A stretch of DNA of 64,000 nt from Mesorhizobium sp. SARCC-RB16n (GTDB lineage Bacteria > Pseudomonadota > Alphaproteobacteria > Rhizobiales > Rhizobiaceae), in assembly GCF_008520305.1 (NCBI RefSeq), contig NZ_ML703260.1, positions 1 to 64,000 of the forward strand, in the 5' to 3' direction. This document shows, piece by piece, positions 28,990-37,216 of this stretch. The notes under the pieces were generated by a model. That model saw only the letters and a program-made list of their open reading frames with translations. It did no database searches and was not told the origin of the DNA. Every line of letters begins with the position of its first letter. The stretch's first letter is position 1. A program made the position numbers and the translations under genes.

Positions 28990-30632
28990 GCGAAGACCCC
29001 GTGCATGAACCAGCGCGGCGGGATCTGCGAGACGCCGCCGTAAAGGCCTTGCCGGTAGAGCCAGTAGCGGCGGCCATCGGCATCCTCGATGCGGAAATAG
29101 TCGCGTGTCGATGCCGCCGGATCGCTTGGCACCTCGCGCCACCATTCGGCGGCGATGCGCTCCGGACCTTCGGCGCGCGTGACCCGGTAAAGCGCGCGGC
29201 GCCAGCGGAAATGCAGCGGCGGTCCCTCCGGCATTTCGGTGGCCGGCACATCGACGGGCTCGGGCGCCCGGAAGAGCCGGATCGGCCGTTCCGGCGGGAA
29301 GATGGTTTTGGGCGCCTGCATTTTGTCGGGCCTCTTCGGCGGCGTGGTCCGGCGCGGCGCCTCGGTGAAAGGGACGATGGCGACGGCGCGTTCGGGCAGA
29401 TGGCTTTCCACAGGGACAGGCTGCAGAACCGCGCCCTCGCCGAGGCGGGCGCGGATGCGGTCGACGAACAGGGCGATGTCGGCGCCGTCATCGGCCGCTT
29501 CACCGGTCAGATCGGCCTGCTGCATGTCGAAGGCGGCGACGGCCAGCACCGAGAGGCGCACCAGATCGAAGCCATAGCCGGCATCGATTTGCTGCTCTAG
29601 TGCTGCCAGCCGCTCATGGAACAATTTCCGGATCAGCAAGGGTTCGCGCATCGGCCGCGAGGTACCGAGCGCGATGCGGCTGACGGCGCCGTCGACGCGA
29701 AAGAGCAGCAGCGCCAGCGTCCGGGCGCCTTCGCCGCGGCGTTCGAGGTCGGTCTTCAAGGTCGTCGCCAGCATGCCCACCAGTCGCTCTATCTCCTCCG
29801 TCAGCGTGACGGGCTCGGCGAGATGGCGTTCGACCGAAAGTGGCGCGACGGGAAGGCGCGGCGAGATCGCTTCGTCGAGACGGCCGAGCGCCTGGTCGAG
29901 ACGCAAAAGCAAGGTGGCGCCGAAACGGCGGGCGAGCGGCGCGCGCGGCGCGGCCATGACGGCGCCCGCCGTGCGCAAACCGACGCTTTCCAGGCTGGTC
30001 CGGGTTTCCGGCGCTATGCGAAGGGCGGCCAGCGGCAAAGGGGCAAGCAAGGCTTCCTCCTCGCCTGATACGACGATGCGGTCGCCGCAAAAGCGTGCAG
30101 CCGCCCAGGCGGCCCCGGGCGTGCCGGCAAGTCCGGCGCGGACGTCGAACCCCTGGTGGAAGAAGCGCGACAGGATTTCGTCCAGCATGGCGCGTTCGCC
30201 GCCGAACAGATGGGTACAGCCGGTGACGTCGAGGAACAGGCCGTCGATGCTGTCCAGCGCCACCAGCGGCGTGTAGCGGTCGCACCAGTCGGCAAGGCCC
30301 TCGAGCAGGCGCCGGTCGGCCTCCGGATCGGCTTCGACGATGTCTATCGACGGATGCATGGCGCGCGCATCGGCAATGCCCATGTCGCGCTTCAGGTGCA
30401 GCGCCTCAGCCCGCTCGTCGAGGGCTAAGATGCGCTGCGCGTTGCCCTGGCGGTGGCTGATCACGAGCGGCGGGTGAGATGGCGACGGATGACCCGACGG
30501 CCGGGAACGCCAGGACTTCCCCAGACGCTGCCGCAGGATCCTTTCGGCCGCGAGATAGGGAAACCACAGGGACAGGATTCTCTGCCCGCTCCCGTCTTTC
30601 CTCGCCCCTTCTTTCTTCGAATCTGCGTTCAT
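28986..30632 (-). CDS. imuB: Y-family polymerase-like mutasome protein ImuB
   Basis: 548 residues in the Y-family polymerase fold: [19 protein letters not shown] at the N-terminus, then [21 protein letters not shown]. The position corresponding to the catalytic Glu of active Y-family enzymes (S-I/Y-D-E) is Gly here (SIDG), as expected of ImuB, which is a beta-clamp-binding scaffold rather than a polymerase. The C-terminal region is long and Arg/Pro-rich. The start MNADSKKEG at 30632 overlaps the imuA end by 227 bases. Any later start would remove the SLWFP motif region. Confidence 0.88.
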   Translation of the reverse strand: MNADSKKEGARKDGSGQRILSLWFPYLAAERILRQRLGKSWRSRPSGHPSPSHPPLVISHRQGNAQRILALDERAEALHLKRDMGIADARAMHPSIDIVEADPEADRRLLEGLADWCDRYTPLVALDSIDGLFLDVTGCTHLFGGERAMLDEILSRFFHQGFDVRAGLAGTPGAAWAAARFCGDRIVVSGEEEALLAPLPLAALRIAPETRTSLESVGLRTAGAVMAAPRAPLARRFGATLLLRLDQALGRLDEAISPRLPVAPLSVERHLAEPVTLTEEIERLVGMLATTLKTDLERRGEGARTLALLLFRVDGAVSRIALGTSRPMREPLLIRKLFHERLAALEQQIDAGYGFDLVRLSVLAVAAFDMQQADLTGEAADDGADIALFVDRIRARLGEGAVLQPVPVESHLPERAVAIVPFTEAPRRTTPPKRPDKMQAPKTIFPPERPIRLFRAPEPVDVPATEMPEGPPLHFRWRRALYRVTRAEGPERIAAEWWREVPSDPAASTRDYFRIEDADGRRYWLYRQGLYGGVSQIPPRWFMHGVFA

Positions 30633-31449
30633 CGGGGTTCCACTCCAGTGTGAATTGTCCAGGCAGGGCCGTGCGGCTCTTGCCGATGCTGATGGTGAAG
30701 GCGGGGTGGCCGATCGAGCCGGCGAGTGGCCCGGCGACCGTGGCGCGCGGCACGGCCGGCGCCGACGCGACAATCAGACGAACAGGCGCCGCCGTTGGTT
30801 CCGGCTCGGCCGCCTGCCGCAGTAGGAACACCGGCCGGCCGGCCCCTTGCGCCCGCGCATGCAGGCGGCGCGTCGCGGTCAGGTCCAGCCGCTGCGGATT
30901 GCCGCGGATTTCCAGGATGACGGCGGCAAGCGCGGTCATGCGGGCCGCCTCCTCGGCGACCCACAGCGCATCGACAAGCCTGGGCGCCTCGGAAAACAGC
31001 AATTGCCCGGGCTCGATGCCGAACGAGGCATGCAGCCCCCTGGCGTAGGGAAAGCCGGCCTCGTGGAAAATTTCTGATGTCCCGATCCACAGGATGGGCA
31101 GCCCCTGCGCCTGGTTGAGGATCAGGCTGACGAGCGACAGGGCGAAGCCGGCGACAGCTCCCGCATCACGGGTTTCCAGGCCATGGATTTCACTGAGCGC
31201 GGCTTTCGGCAGGCCGCCGCTGAGCGCGGCATCGAGCCGCTCGACGCCGATGGGCAGGAAAGCATCCGGCAAGGCCGCGGCAAGGCCGCGCCGGACGATC
31301 GTCAGATCGCTGCCGGGGCCAGTGCCGGCGCCGTCATCAAGGGTCGCCCCCGCCGGCGCCTGCAGGCGCTCGGGCAGCGTTCCCTCGATTTTCGCGATCT
31401 GGCGGCGCAGGGCAAAAACAGTCTCCCGCGCCACGGCGGTCATCGCCAT
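30406..31449 (-). CDS. imuA: Mutasome protein ImuA (SulA/RecA-like)
   Basis: 347 residues. The central RecA-like region shows GLPKAALSEIHGLE (degenerate Walker A), LPILWIGTSEIFHEAGFPYARGL and AAVILEIRGNPQRLDLTATRRLHARA. The usual conserved end [12 protein letters not shown] comes about 75 residues before the stop; the tail beyond it overlaps imuB in another frame. ImuA helps ImuB and DnaE2 in SOS mutagenesis. The LexA box at 31474-31488 lies 25 bases before the start. An alternative ATG at 31443 would shorten the protein by two residues. Confidence 0.9.
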   Translation of the reverse strand: MAMTAVARETVFALRRQIAKIEGTLPERLQAPAGATLDDGAGTGPGSDLTIVRRGLAAALPDAFLPIGVERLDAALSGGLPKAALSEIHGLETRDAGAVAGFALSLVSLILNQAQGLPILWIGTSEIFHEAGFPYARGLHASFGIEPGQLLFSEAPRLVDALWVAEEAARMTALAAVILEIRGNPQRLDLTATRRLHARAQGAGRPVFLLRQAAEPEPTAAPVRLIVASAPAVPRATVAGPLAGSIGHPAFTISIGKSRTALPGQFTLEWNPDERRFEERRGEERRERAENPVPVVSLSRGRKDPAAASGEVLAFPAVGSSVAISPAARDQPPPGQRAAHLSPRRAG

Positions 31450-31473
31450 GACGGTCAGCGTCCACTCACAATT

Positions 31474-31488
31474 GTTCCTGTTATGTTC
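31474..31488 (-). promoter_or_regulatory. LexA (SOS) box of imuA-imuB-dnaE2
   Basis: GTTC-CTGTTAT-GTTC is an exact match to the alphaproteobacterial LexA consensus GTTC-N7-GTTC (GAAC-N7-GAAC on the transcribed strand). It lies 25 bases upstream of the imuA start, the expected place for repression of the mutasome operon. Confidence 0.9.
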
Positions 31489-31599
31489 CTATAGATTCCA
31501 GAGCGCTCCGGAAGAGTCAAGCGGAGTCACGAGGAATTTATTCCTGCCCGCATCGGCACACGAGTCCGACATCCACATGTCCGCACGTCACCATGAGGT

Positions 31600-31790
31600 C
31601 GTCATCCCTGAGCGAAGCAGCCGCGCAGCGGCGTCGCGGAGACCCTGGGATCCATGCCGCGACCTTGGCCGTGAAGTGCAGCGGAGCAAAATTCTGCCCC
31701 GTGGCTGCGCACCGGAGTCCCGGCATGGATTCCGGGGTCTGCGCTGCGTCGCTGCGCTCCTTGCTCCGCCCCAGAATGACGAAGTGATGG
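31600..31790. repeat. Long intergenic repeat, family D, in a 500-base gene-free region
   Basis: The region between imuA and the metallopeptidase (31489-31987) has no convincing gene. It carries two opposed blocks, GTCATCCCTGAGCGAAGCAG at left and CGCTCCTTGCTCCGCCCCAG...AATGAC at right, both containing TGGGATCCATGCCG/CGGCATGGATTCC. Together they form a large imperfect palindrome. A shorter degraded fragment lies at about 32420-32466. Confidence 0.6.
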
Positions 31791-31987
31791 GCGTTTCCTC
31801 GCCAATCGCCAAGCCACTCTTCCATGCGAGGCGATCACGCTTCTTCGTGGAGACTTGACCGCCGAAAGCGAACGTGCGGCGAGCTCCGCGAACGTGCGCT
31901 CTGAACTGGGTGCGCCTCGACAGAAATTGCCGCGCCATTTGCCTGGACCAGCACGAAAGCCTATATGCCGGGATCAAAGGACAAAGC

Positions 31988-32410
31988 ATGGCCCGCATCT
32001 ACAAGACACGCACCTGGCATGGCGAACTTGCGCCCTCAATGGAGGAATTGGAGTTCCTGGCCCTGGAGGCCTACGCCCATCTGCCGGAGGAGTTTCGCAA
32101 GCTGACCGGCGAGATCGTCATCCAGATCGCCGAATTCCCGACCGACGAGATCATGGACGATTTGTCGCTGGAAACGCCGTTCGACCTGCTCGGCCTGTTC
32201 GAGGGGCGCGGCATCGCCGAGCGCTGGAACCCGCAGACCGGCGAAGGCCCGAACCGCATCACGCTCTACCGCCGCGCCATGCTCGACTACTGGGCCGAAA
32301 ACGAGGAGACGCTGGGCGACATCGTCACCCACGTGCTGATCCACGAGATCGGCCATCATTTCGGCCTGTCGGATGATGATATGGAGAAGCTCGAAGAGGC
32401 GGCGGAATAG
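31988..32410 (+). CDS. Small zincin metallopeptidase family protein
   Basis: 140 residues with the extended zinc motif HEIGHHFGLSDDD near the C-terminus (HExxHxxGxxD), which defines the MMP-like small metallopeptidase family. Upstream are MEELEFLALEAYAHLPEEF, IAEFPTDEIM and a long acidic region. The family is widespread in alphaproteobacteria. Its substrate is unknown and it lacks a signal peptide, so it is probably cytosolic. The start at 31988 follows GGATCAAAGG. Codons upstream are in frame but unlike the family. Confidence 0.88.
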   Translation: MARIYKTRTWHGELAPSMEELEFLALEAYAHLPEEFRKLTGEIVIQIAEFPTDEIMDDLSLETPFDLLGLFEGRGIAERWNPQTGEGPNRITLYRRAMLDYWAENEETLGDIVTHVLIHEIGHHFGLSDDDMEKLEEAAE

Positions 32411-32469
32411 ACACACCTTCGTCATCTTAGGGGTCTGCGCCGCCTCGCTTTGCTCCTCGCTTCCCCTGT

Positions 32470-32538
32470 CCACTCGCTGATCTGGGTGTCCGGCCCGTGT
32501 TCCTGAACGTCGATATCCCCGACCATGGTCTGGTCGCA
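32470..32538 (-). pseudogene. Remnant of a duplicated DUF1737 gene (C-terminal 23 codons)
   Basis: Read on the minus strand this gives CDQTMVGDIDVQEHGPDTQISEW. It matches, position by position, the last 23 residues of the intact DUF1737 protein at 33266-33472 (CGQAVVKDVDGQEYGPDTKLSDW). There is no start, no upstream part, and the stop codon is lost. The two copies are direct repeats that bracket the higBA pair. Confidence 0.8.
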
Positions 32539-32631
32539 GCATGGGTCAATGAGCCGCCGCTATAGTCACCAATCGGCCGCTGGCGGGTCACCGTCTTGCA
32601 CGATTATACAAGTTTTGATATAAGTCTGCCA

Positions 32632-32952
32632 ATGCCAGTGACGAAGCGCTTAGAGTTTCTCGGAGATTCTCTTGCCCAACTCCGGGATTTTCCAGAGGCG
32701 GCGCGCAAGGAAACAGGCGTCCAGCTGCATAAGGTGCAACTCGGACTTGAACCAAGCGACTGGAAGCCGATGACGACGGTAGGCCCGGGTGTGCGGGAAA
32801 TCCGCGTCCGCGACGACGCCGGCGCGTTCCGGGTGCTTTACGTTGCGAGCATAAGCGACGCCGTCTATGTGCTCCACGCATTCCAGAAGAAGACGCAACA
32901 GACGGCGAAACGAGACTTGGATCTTGCCGCTTCGCGGTTCAAGCAAATCTAG
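32632..32952 (+). CDS. HigB/RelE-like toxin (Gp49-like family)
   Basis: 106 residues resembling the phage-derived Gp49-like/HigB branch of RelE toxins: KRLEFLGDSLAQLRDFPEAARKETGVQLHKVQLG, then WKPMTTVGPGVREIRVRDDAGAFRVLYVAS, then YVLHAFQKKTQQTAKRDLDLA. Members are ribosome-dependent mRNA interferases. The conserved basic residues of the RVLY and FQKKTQ segments are kept. The start is the ATG at 32632; a TTG at 32596 would add 12 residues. It is followed 13 bases later by its antitoxin gene (toxin first, as in higBA). Confidence 0.85.
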   Translation: MPVTKRLEFLGDSLAQLRDFPEAARKETGVQLHKVQLGLEPSDWKPMTTVGPGVREIRVRDDAGAFRVLYVASISDAVYVLHAFQKKTQQTAKRDLDLAASRFKQI

Positions 32953-32965
32953 TGGAGGTTCGACG

Positions 32966-33247
32966 ATGGAACGTCAGAGTTTTGAAAACGTGTGGGACGC
33001 ACTGGAAGGTACTTCGGCCGAATCCGCCAACATGACCATGCGCTCCAACCTGCTGATCGCGATCGAACAGCGGGTGCGGAGTTGGGACGTTACCCAGGCC
33101 GAAGCAGCCAACCGGCTCGGGATTACCCAGCCACGCCTTAGCGACCTCCTGCGGGGCAGGATCACGAATTTCAGTCTGGACACGTTGATCAATCTTGCCG
33201 CACTGGCCGGCCTTGTCGTGCGCCTTGATATTGTCGAGGCCGCCTGA
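32966..33247 (+). CDS. HigA-like XRE antitoxin
   Basis: 93 residues with a helix-turn-helix: VTQAEAANRLGITQPRLSDLLRGRITNFSLDTLINLAALAG. The protein neutralises the preceding HigB-like toxin and should repress the pair. TGGAGG is 7 bases ahead of the ATG at 32966. Length and layout fit the XRE/COG5606-type antitoxins. The pair lies between the remnant and the intact copy of a DUF1737 gene, which suggests insertion at that site. Confidence 0.88.
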   Translation: MERQSFENVWDALEGTSAESANMTMRSNLLIAIEQRVRSWDVTQAEAANRLGITQPRLSDLLRGRITNFSLDTLINLAALAGLVVRLDIVEAA

Positions 33248-33265
33248 TGCTCTCTTTGCCATCGG

Positions 33266-33472
33266 CTACCAGTCGCTGAGCTTGGTGTCCGGCCCGTATT
33301 CCTGGCCGTCGACATCCTTCACCACGGCCTGGCCGCAGCGCATGGTCTTGGCTTTCTTGTCATAGGCATAGGTCGGCGAGCCGAACAGGTGCCAGCCCTT
33401 GTTCAGCGCCGCCGTCACCTTGTGGCAGAAGCTGGCGTCGTCCGGGGCGGTGAGAAAGCGGTAGAGTTTCAT
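33266..33472 (-). CDS. DUF1737 family protein
   Basis: 68 residues of a small family with unknown function. The whole sequence fits: MKLYRFLTAPDDASFCHKVTA, LNKGWHLFGSPTYAYD, CGQAVVKDV. No signal peptide or membrane segment is present. The end of the gene lies 18 bases from the antitoxin stop, convergent. A decayed copy of its 3' end lies 730 bases away at 32470-32538. Confidence 0.85.
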   Translation of the reverse strand: MKLYRFLTAPDDASFCHKVTAALNKGWHLFGSPTYAYDKKAKTMRCGQAVVKDVDGQEYGPDTKLSDW

Positions 33473-33505
33473 CGTCCAATTCCTGTCATGTAAAGTCGAC
33501 GAATA

Positions 33506-34390
33506 TCATGCGCCGATGGCGGCGGCCTTCGCCAGCAGTTTTTCGGCTTGCGCCAGGTGCAGCCGCTCGACCATCCTGCCATTCAGCGCGATGACGCCCT
33601 TGCCGCTGTTTTGCGCAAGCGCAAAGGCGTCCTTTACCGCGCGCGCCTCGGCCAGCGCCTGCGCCGACGGGGCGAAGGCATGGTTGGCGGCCTCGATCTG
33701 CGATGGATGGATCAGCGTCTTGCCGTCAAAGCCCATGGCGGCGGCCTGCGTGCATTCGCGCGCAAAAGCATCCTGGTCGCGAAAATCGTTGAACACCCCA
33801 TCGAGCATGTCGAGGCCGCCGGCGCGCGCCGCCAGCAGCATCTGCATCAGCCATGGCAGGAGATAGGCGCGGTCCGGCGTCGCCAGCACGCCGGTATCCT
33901 TGATCAGGTCATTCGTTCCGGCAATGAAACAATCCAGCCGCGAGGCCGGGTCGCGGCCGAGTTCGGCGATGGCGCCGATGTTGAGCATGGCTTTGGGCGT
34001 CTCGATCATCGCCCATAGTTTCACGCTGTCGGGAGCAAAATTGTCGTCCAGCACATCGCCGACCTCGAGCACGTCACGCGGCGTGTCGACCTTGGGCAGC
34101 AGGATGCCGTCCGGTTCCGCCTTGGCCACGGCAGCAAGATCGTCGGCACCCCATTCGCTGGACAGCGCATTGACGCGCACCACCATCTCGCAGCGCCGGC
34201 CAGCGGTATCAGGGAGGTTGGCGAAAATGCCGGCCAGCTTCTCGCGCGCGGCGATCTTGTCGGTGGGGGCAACGGCATCCTCCAGATCGATGATGACGGC
34301 GTCGCAGGAAAGCTGCGCGATCTTGGCCAGCGCCTTGTCGTTGGAGGCCGGGACATAGAGTACGGAGCGGCGCGGGCGGTAGGTTTCCAT
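33506..34390 (-). CDS. HpcH/HpaI aldolase/citrate lyase beta family (CoA ester lyase)
   Basis: 294 residues, the usual size of CitE-like proteins. Seen: an N-terminal RRSVLYVPASNDKALAKI, CDAVIIDLEDAVAP, VRVNALSSEWGADDL, ILLPKVDTP, then the metal-ligand pair IETPKAMLN (Glu) and CFIAGTNDLIKD (Asp), and GKTLIHPSQIEAAN. Members cleave malyl-CoA, citramalyl-CoA or similar esters. The specific substrate cannot be read. It is a single gene, divergent from the DUF4173 operon, with a repeat between them. Confidence 0.87.
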   Translation of the reverse strand: METYRPRRSVLYVPASNDKALAKIAQLSCDAVIIDLEDAVAPTDKIAAREKLAGIFANLPDTAGRRCEMVVRVNALSSEWGADDLAAVAKAEPDGILLPKVDTPRDVLEVGDVLDDNFAPDSVKLWAMIETPKAMLNIGAIAELGRDPASRLDCFIAGTNDLIKDTGVLATPDRAYLLPWLMQMLLAARAGGLDMLDGVFNDFRDQDAFARECTQAAAMGFDGKTLIHPSQIEAANHAFAPSAQALAEARAVKDAFALAQNSGKGVIALNGRMVERLHLAQAEKLLAKAAAIGA

Positions 34391-34496
34391 GTCCGATCTA
34401 TGCCGTGTGTGGTTGGTCGAGGCAAGCGTCCGACCGCTACCTGATACGAGCCACCTGCGAAAGCTTGCGCTTGCCTGTCCGTCCTCTGCAGCAGTT

Positions 34497-34713
34497 GCGG
34501 AAGGAGCCCCTTCCTCTCCCCCGTCGATCGGGGGAGAGGTGTCGAGCGAAGCTCGACGGAGCGGGGGTCGACTCTTGGGCGCGAGGCGATGCGATGCTTG
34601 CGCCTAGTGCCCTTCCTATGTCCGTTTGCGGCGGTTACCAGGTGGTTCCCCCACTCCGTCTCGGCTTCGCCGAGCCACCTCTCCCCCCTCCGAAGGAAGA
34701 GGAAAGGAGCCTG
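34497..34713. repeat. Palindromic intergenic repeat, family B, inverted pair
   Basis: At left is CTTCCTCTCCCCCGTCGATC...GGAGCGGGGGTCGAC. At right the reverse, GGTTCCCCCACTCCGTC...CTCTCCCCCCTCC...GAGGAAAGGAGCC, flanks about 60 bases of unique DNA. The blocks match the element at 25-139. This occupies most of the 34391-34815 gap, in which I see no gene. Confidence 0.7.
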
Positions 34714-34815
34714 GCTCGGGCAGCGCACCAGCCCTGCACGAAAACTGCACGCGCCTGCGGAAAACGTCCTCCGATCCGCCATATCGCCACCCGGCCGGCC
34801 TGCGAGACAGGCGTC

Positions 34816-34977
34816 ATGCACAAGCGAGCAAAACCCCGTCTGCCCTACCGGCTGCGCAGCGAAGGCTGGTGGCTGGTCGATCCGCCACGCACGCGCCCAG
34901 CGGCGATCCTCATTCCTTTCATTCGCAAGCGCCTATCCACAGCCCGGCTAAAAGCCATGGGGAAGATCAGGTCGTGA
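34816..34977 (+). CDS. Possible 53-residue hypothetical protein
   Basis: A short ORF whose stop overlaps the GTG start of the next gene (GTGA, 34974-34977), the typical sign of translational coupling. The sequence is basic (RLPYRLRSEGWWLVDPPRTRP, then RKRLSTARLKAMGKIRS), without a recognised domain. The overlap is the main evidence. No strong ribosome binding site precedes the ATG, so it may be spurious. Confidence 0.35.
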   Translation: MHKRAKPRLPYRLRSEGWWLVDPPRTRPAAILIPFIRKRLSTARLKAMGKIRS

Positions 34978-36520
34978 CATCGTTCTTCCTCGCCGCGCCG
35001 AGCTATTGCAGCCGCTTCGGCGTTGCCGTCTTGCTGGTCGCGATCGCCGATTTCCTGTTCTATGGCCAGCCTGCCGGCATCACGGTTCTCCTGTTCGCCA
35101 TCCTGATTGCAGCCGCCGTCGTGGCCGTGCATCCGCCCGCCTTCAGCGATGGCAAGGTGTGGCTCAAGTCGGCCGCCTTGCTTGTCGCGCTGCTGCCTTT
35201 GGCCGAGACTGCCAGTCCCTTGTCCGTCTCGATCGCGCTTGCGGCCCTGGCGGTGTTCGCGCTTTCGCTGAGCGGCCGGCTGCGGCACCGCATGGCGCGC
35301 ATTGCCGGCCAGATCGTTCTGTTCGGGCTGGCGGCGCCGGCTCGGCTCATGAGCGATTTTCTGCAGTGGCGAAGGGCGGCGCGGCGGTTCGGCGGGCATC
35401 GCATAAGGCTGGCGGCGATCGCGGTCTGGGTGATGCCGCTGACGTTGGGCGCCGTCTTCGTCGCCCTGTTCGGCGCCGCCAATCCGGTTATCGAATACTG
35501 GCTGTCGCTGATCGATCTCATCAGGCTGGTCGACCTGATCCAGCTTACGCGGATTGCCTTCTGGCTGTTCGTGCTTGCCGGCGTCTGGGCCTTTCTGCGG
35601 CCGCGCCTGCCGCGCTTTCAGCGCCGTATCCCCAGGCCAGACCATCTTCCTGCCGATGCTCGGCCGGCGACCAAACCCGACAGGCGCGTGGTAGAGGACA
35701 TTGTCTTCGGCAAGGCTGCCATCTTGCGCGCCTTGATCGTCTTCAACATTCTGTTTGCACTGCAGAGCGGGCTCGACGCCACCTATCTGTGGGGCGGGAT
35801 AGCGCTTCCCGATGGCTTGAGCTACGCCGCCTACGCGCATCGCGGCGCCTATCCGCTTGTTGCCACCGCGCTGCTTGCCGCCGGTTTTGTCCTTGCGGCG
35901 CTGAGGCCCGGAAGCGAGACCTCAGGTGATCCCGTGATCCGCCGGCTGGTCTATGCCTGGGTGGCGCAGAACATCATGCTGGTCGTGTCGTCGATCCTGC
36001 GGCTTGATCTCTATGTCGGCATCTATGCGCTGACCTACTGGCGTATCGCCGCTTTCGTCTGGATGGGGCTGGTTGCGGCCGGGCTTGCGCTGATCATCAC
36101 CCGCATCGCGCTTGGAAAATCCAATGAATGGCTGCTGTCCGCCAATCTTCTGACGTTATCCCTAGTGCTTTATGCCTGCTGTTTCATCAATTTCGCCACA
36201 ACGATCGCCAATTACAATGTCGACCATTCCCTCGAGATGACCGGCCAGGGCATTCCCCTCGACGTCTGGTATCTGCGCTCGGGCCGGGCGCGTTTCCGGC
36301 GCTCGACCGATTCATTGATCATCAAGGCCCGACAACTGCCGAAGATCCAGCCTTTCGCCAATTTTTGGGGGTACGCCCTGTCGACGAAGCCAGGTATCGC
36401 GCTGTCCAGAACCAATGGCGCGCGTGGAGCTTTCGCGATTGGCGATTGCTGCGCTATCTCGACAAGCGCGGCTCGCTTGCTAATCCTGCCTTCACCCAAC
36501 CTTACGCGCCGGGCCATTGA
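34974..36520 (+). pseudogene. Frameshifted DUF4153/DUF4173 multi-pass membrane protein
   Basis: The GTG start at 34974 gives about ten membrane helices, for example FGVAVLLVAIADFLFYG, IAFWLFVLAGVWAFL, YWRIAAFVWMGLVAAGLALI and LLTLSLVLYACCFINFATTIAN. The family's expected end (ALGPGAFPALDRFIDHQG, then WRAWSFRDWRLLRYLD) is found only in another frame, running to a stop at 36518-36520, 3 bases before the next gene. The switch is needed at about 36273-36276 (after DVWY, residue 433). One extra base there, giving CTN-GCG-CTC, restores DVWYLALGPGAF. As it stands, translation would read 55 bases into the regulator gene. The family is of unknown function and often lies beside two-component genes. Confidence 0.75.
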
Positions 36521-36523
36521 TCC

Positions 36524-37216
36524 ATGCCGCATCACATTCTCGTCGCCGACGATGATCCGCATATCCGCGAAGTGATCTGCTTCGCGCTGGAAAAGGCCGG
36601 CATGAAAACGGCTGCCGTGTCCGATGGCGCCGCCGCCCTGCAGGCAATCGAACATCGCACGCCCGACCTTGTCGTGCTCGACATCGGCATGCCGGAGATG
36701 GACGGGCTGGAGGTCTGCCGGCGGCTGCGGCAGAGATCCGATGTGCCGGTGCTGTTCCTGTCCGCCCGAGACGAGGAGATCGACCGCATCCTCGGGCTCG
36801 AAATGGGCGGCGACGACTATGTCACCAAACCGTTCAGCCCGCGCGAGCTGGTCGCCCGGGTCAACGTCATCCTGCGGCGCGCCCGCCCGGCTGCGCCCGA
36901 ACCGGCCGACGACCGGCAATTTGTCCATGGCAAGCTCACACTGGTGCCGGCCAGCCATGGCGCCGGCTTCGACGGCAAGCCGCTGGCCCTGACCGGAATA
37001 GAATTCTCGATCCTGAAGGGGTTTCTGGCGCGGCCGACGCATGTGCTGGACCGCGACGCGGTGATGGCCAATGCCTATGCCGGCAAGATCCACGTCGCCG
37101 ACCGCACCGTCGACAGCCATATCCGCAACATCCGCGCCAAGCTGGCGGCGGTCGGATGCCTGGATGCCATCGAGACCGTGCATGGCGTCGGTTTCCGGCT
37201 CGGCCGATGCGGCTGA
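36524..37216 (+). CDS. OmpR-family response regulator (CreB-like)
   Basis: 230 residues: a receiver domain with HHILVADDDPHIREV, the phosphoacceptor Asp53 in VVLDIGMPEMDG, and the conserved Lys in YVTKPFSPREL. A winged-helix DNA-binding domain follows (LTGIEFSILKGFL...TVDSHIRNIRAKLAA...VHGVGFRLG). It starts 3 bases after the true end of the DUF4173 frame and overlaps the kinase gene by 10 bases, so it is one operon. In gamma-proteobacteria CreBC responds to carbon state. Identity with CreB is a guess from architecture. Confidence 0.9.
   Translation: MPHHILVADDDPHIREVICFALEKAGMKTAAVSDGAAALQAIEHRTPDLVVLDIGMPEMDGLEVCRRLRQRSDVPVLFLSARDEEIDRILGLEMGGDDYVTKPFSPRELVARVNVILRRARPAAPEPADDRQFVHGKLTLVPASHGAGFDGKPLALTGIEFSILKGFLARPTHVLDRDAVMANAYAGKIHVADRTVDSHIRNIRAKLAAVGCLDAIETVHGVGFRLGRCG

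Noticed and set aside
30406-30632. Frameshift at the end of imuA as the cause of its overlap with imuB
   Set aside because: The alternative frames do not restore a better family end, and the imuB start motif is intact, so a natural overlap is the simpler reading.
34405-34815. Upstream extension of the 53-codon ORF or of the DUF4173 frame
   Set aside because: This stretch is repeat family B, so any reading frame through it is accidental.
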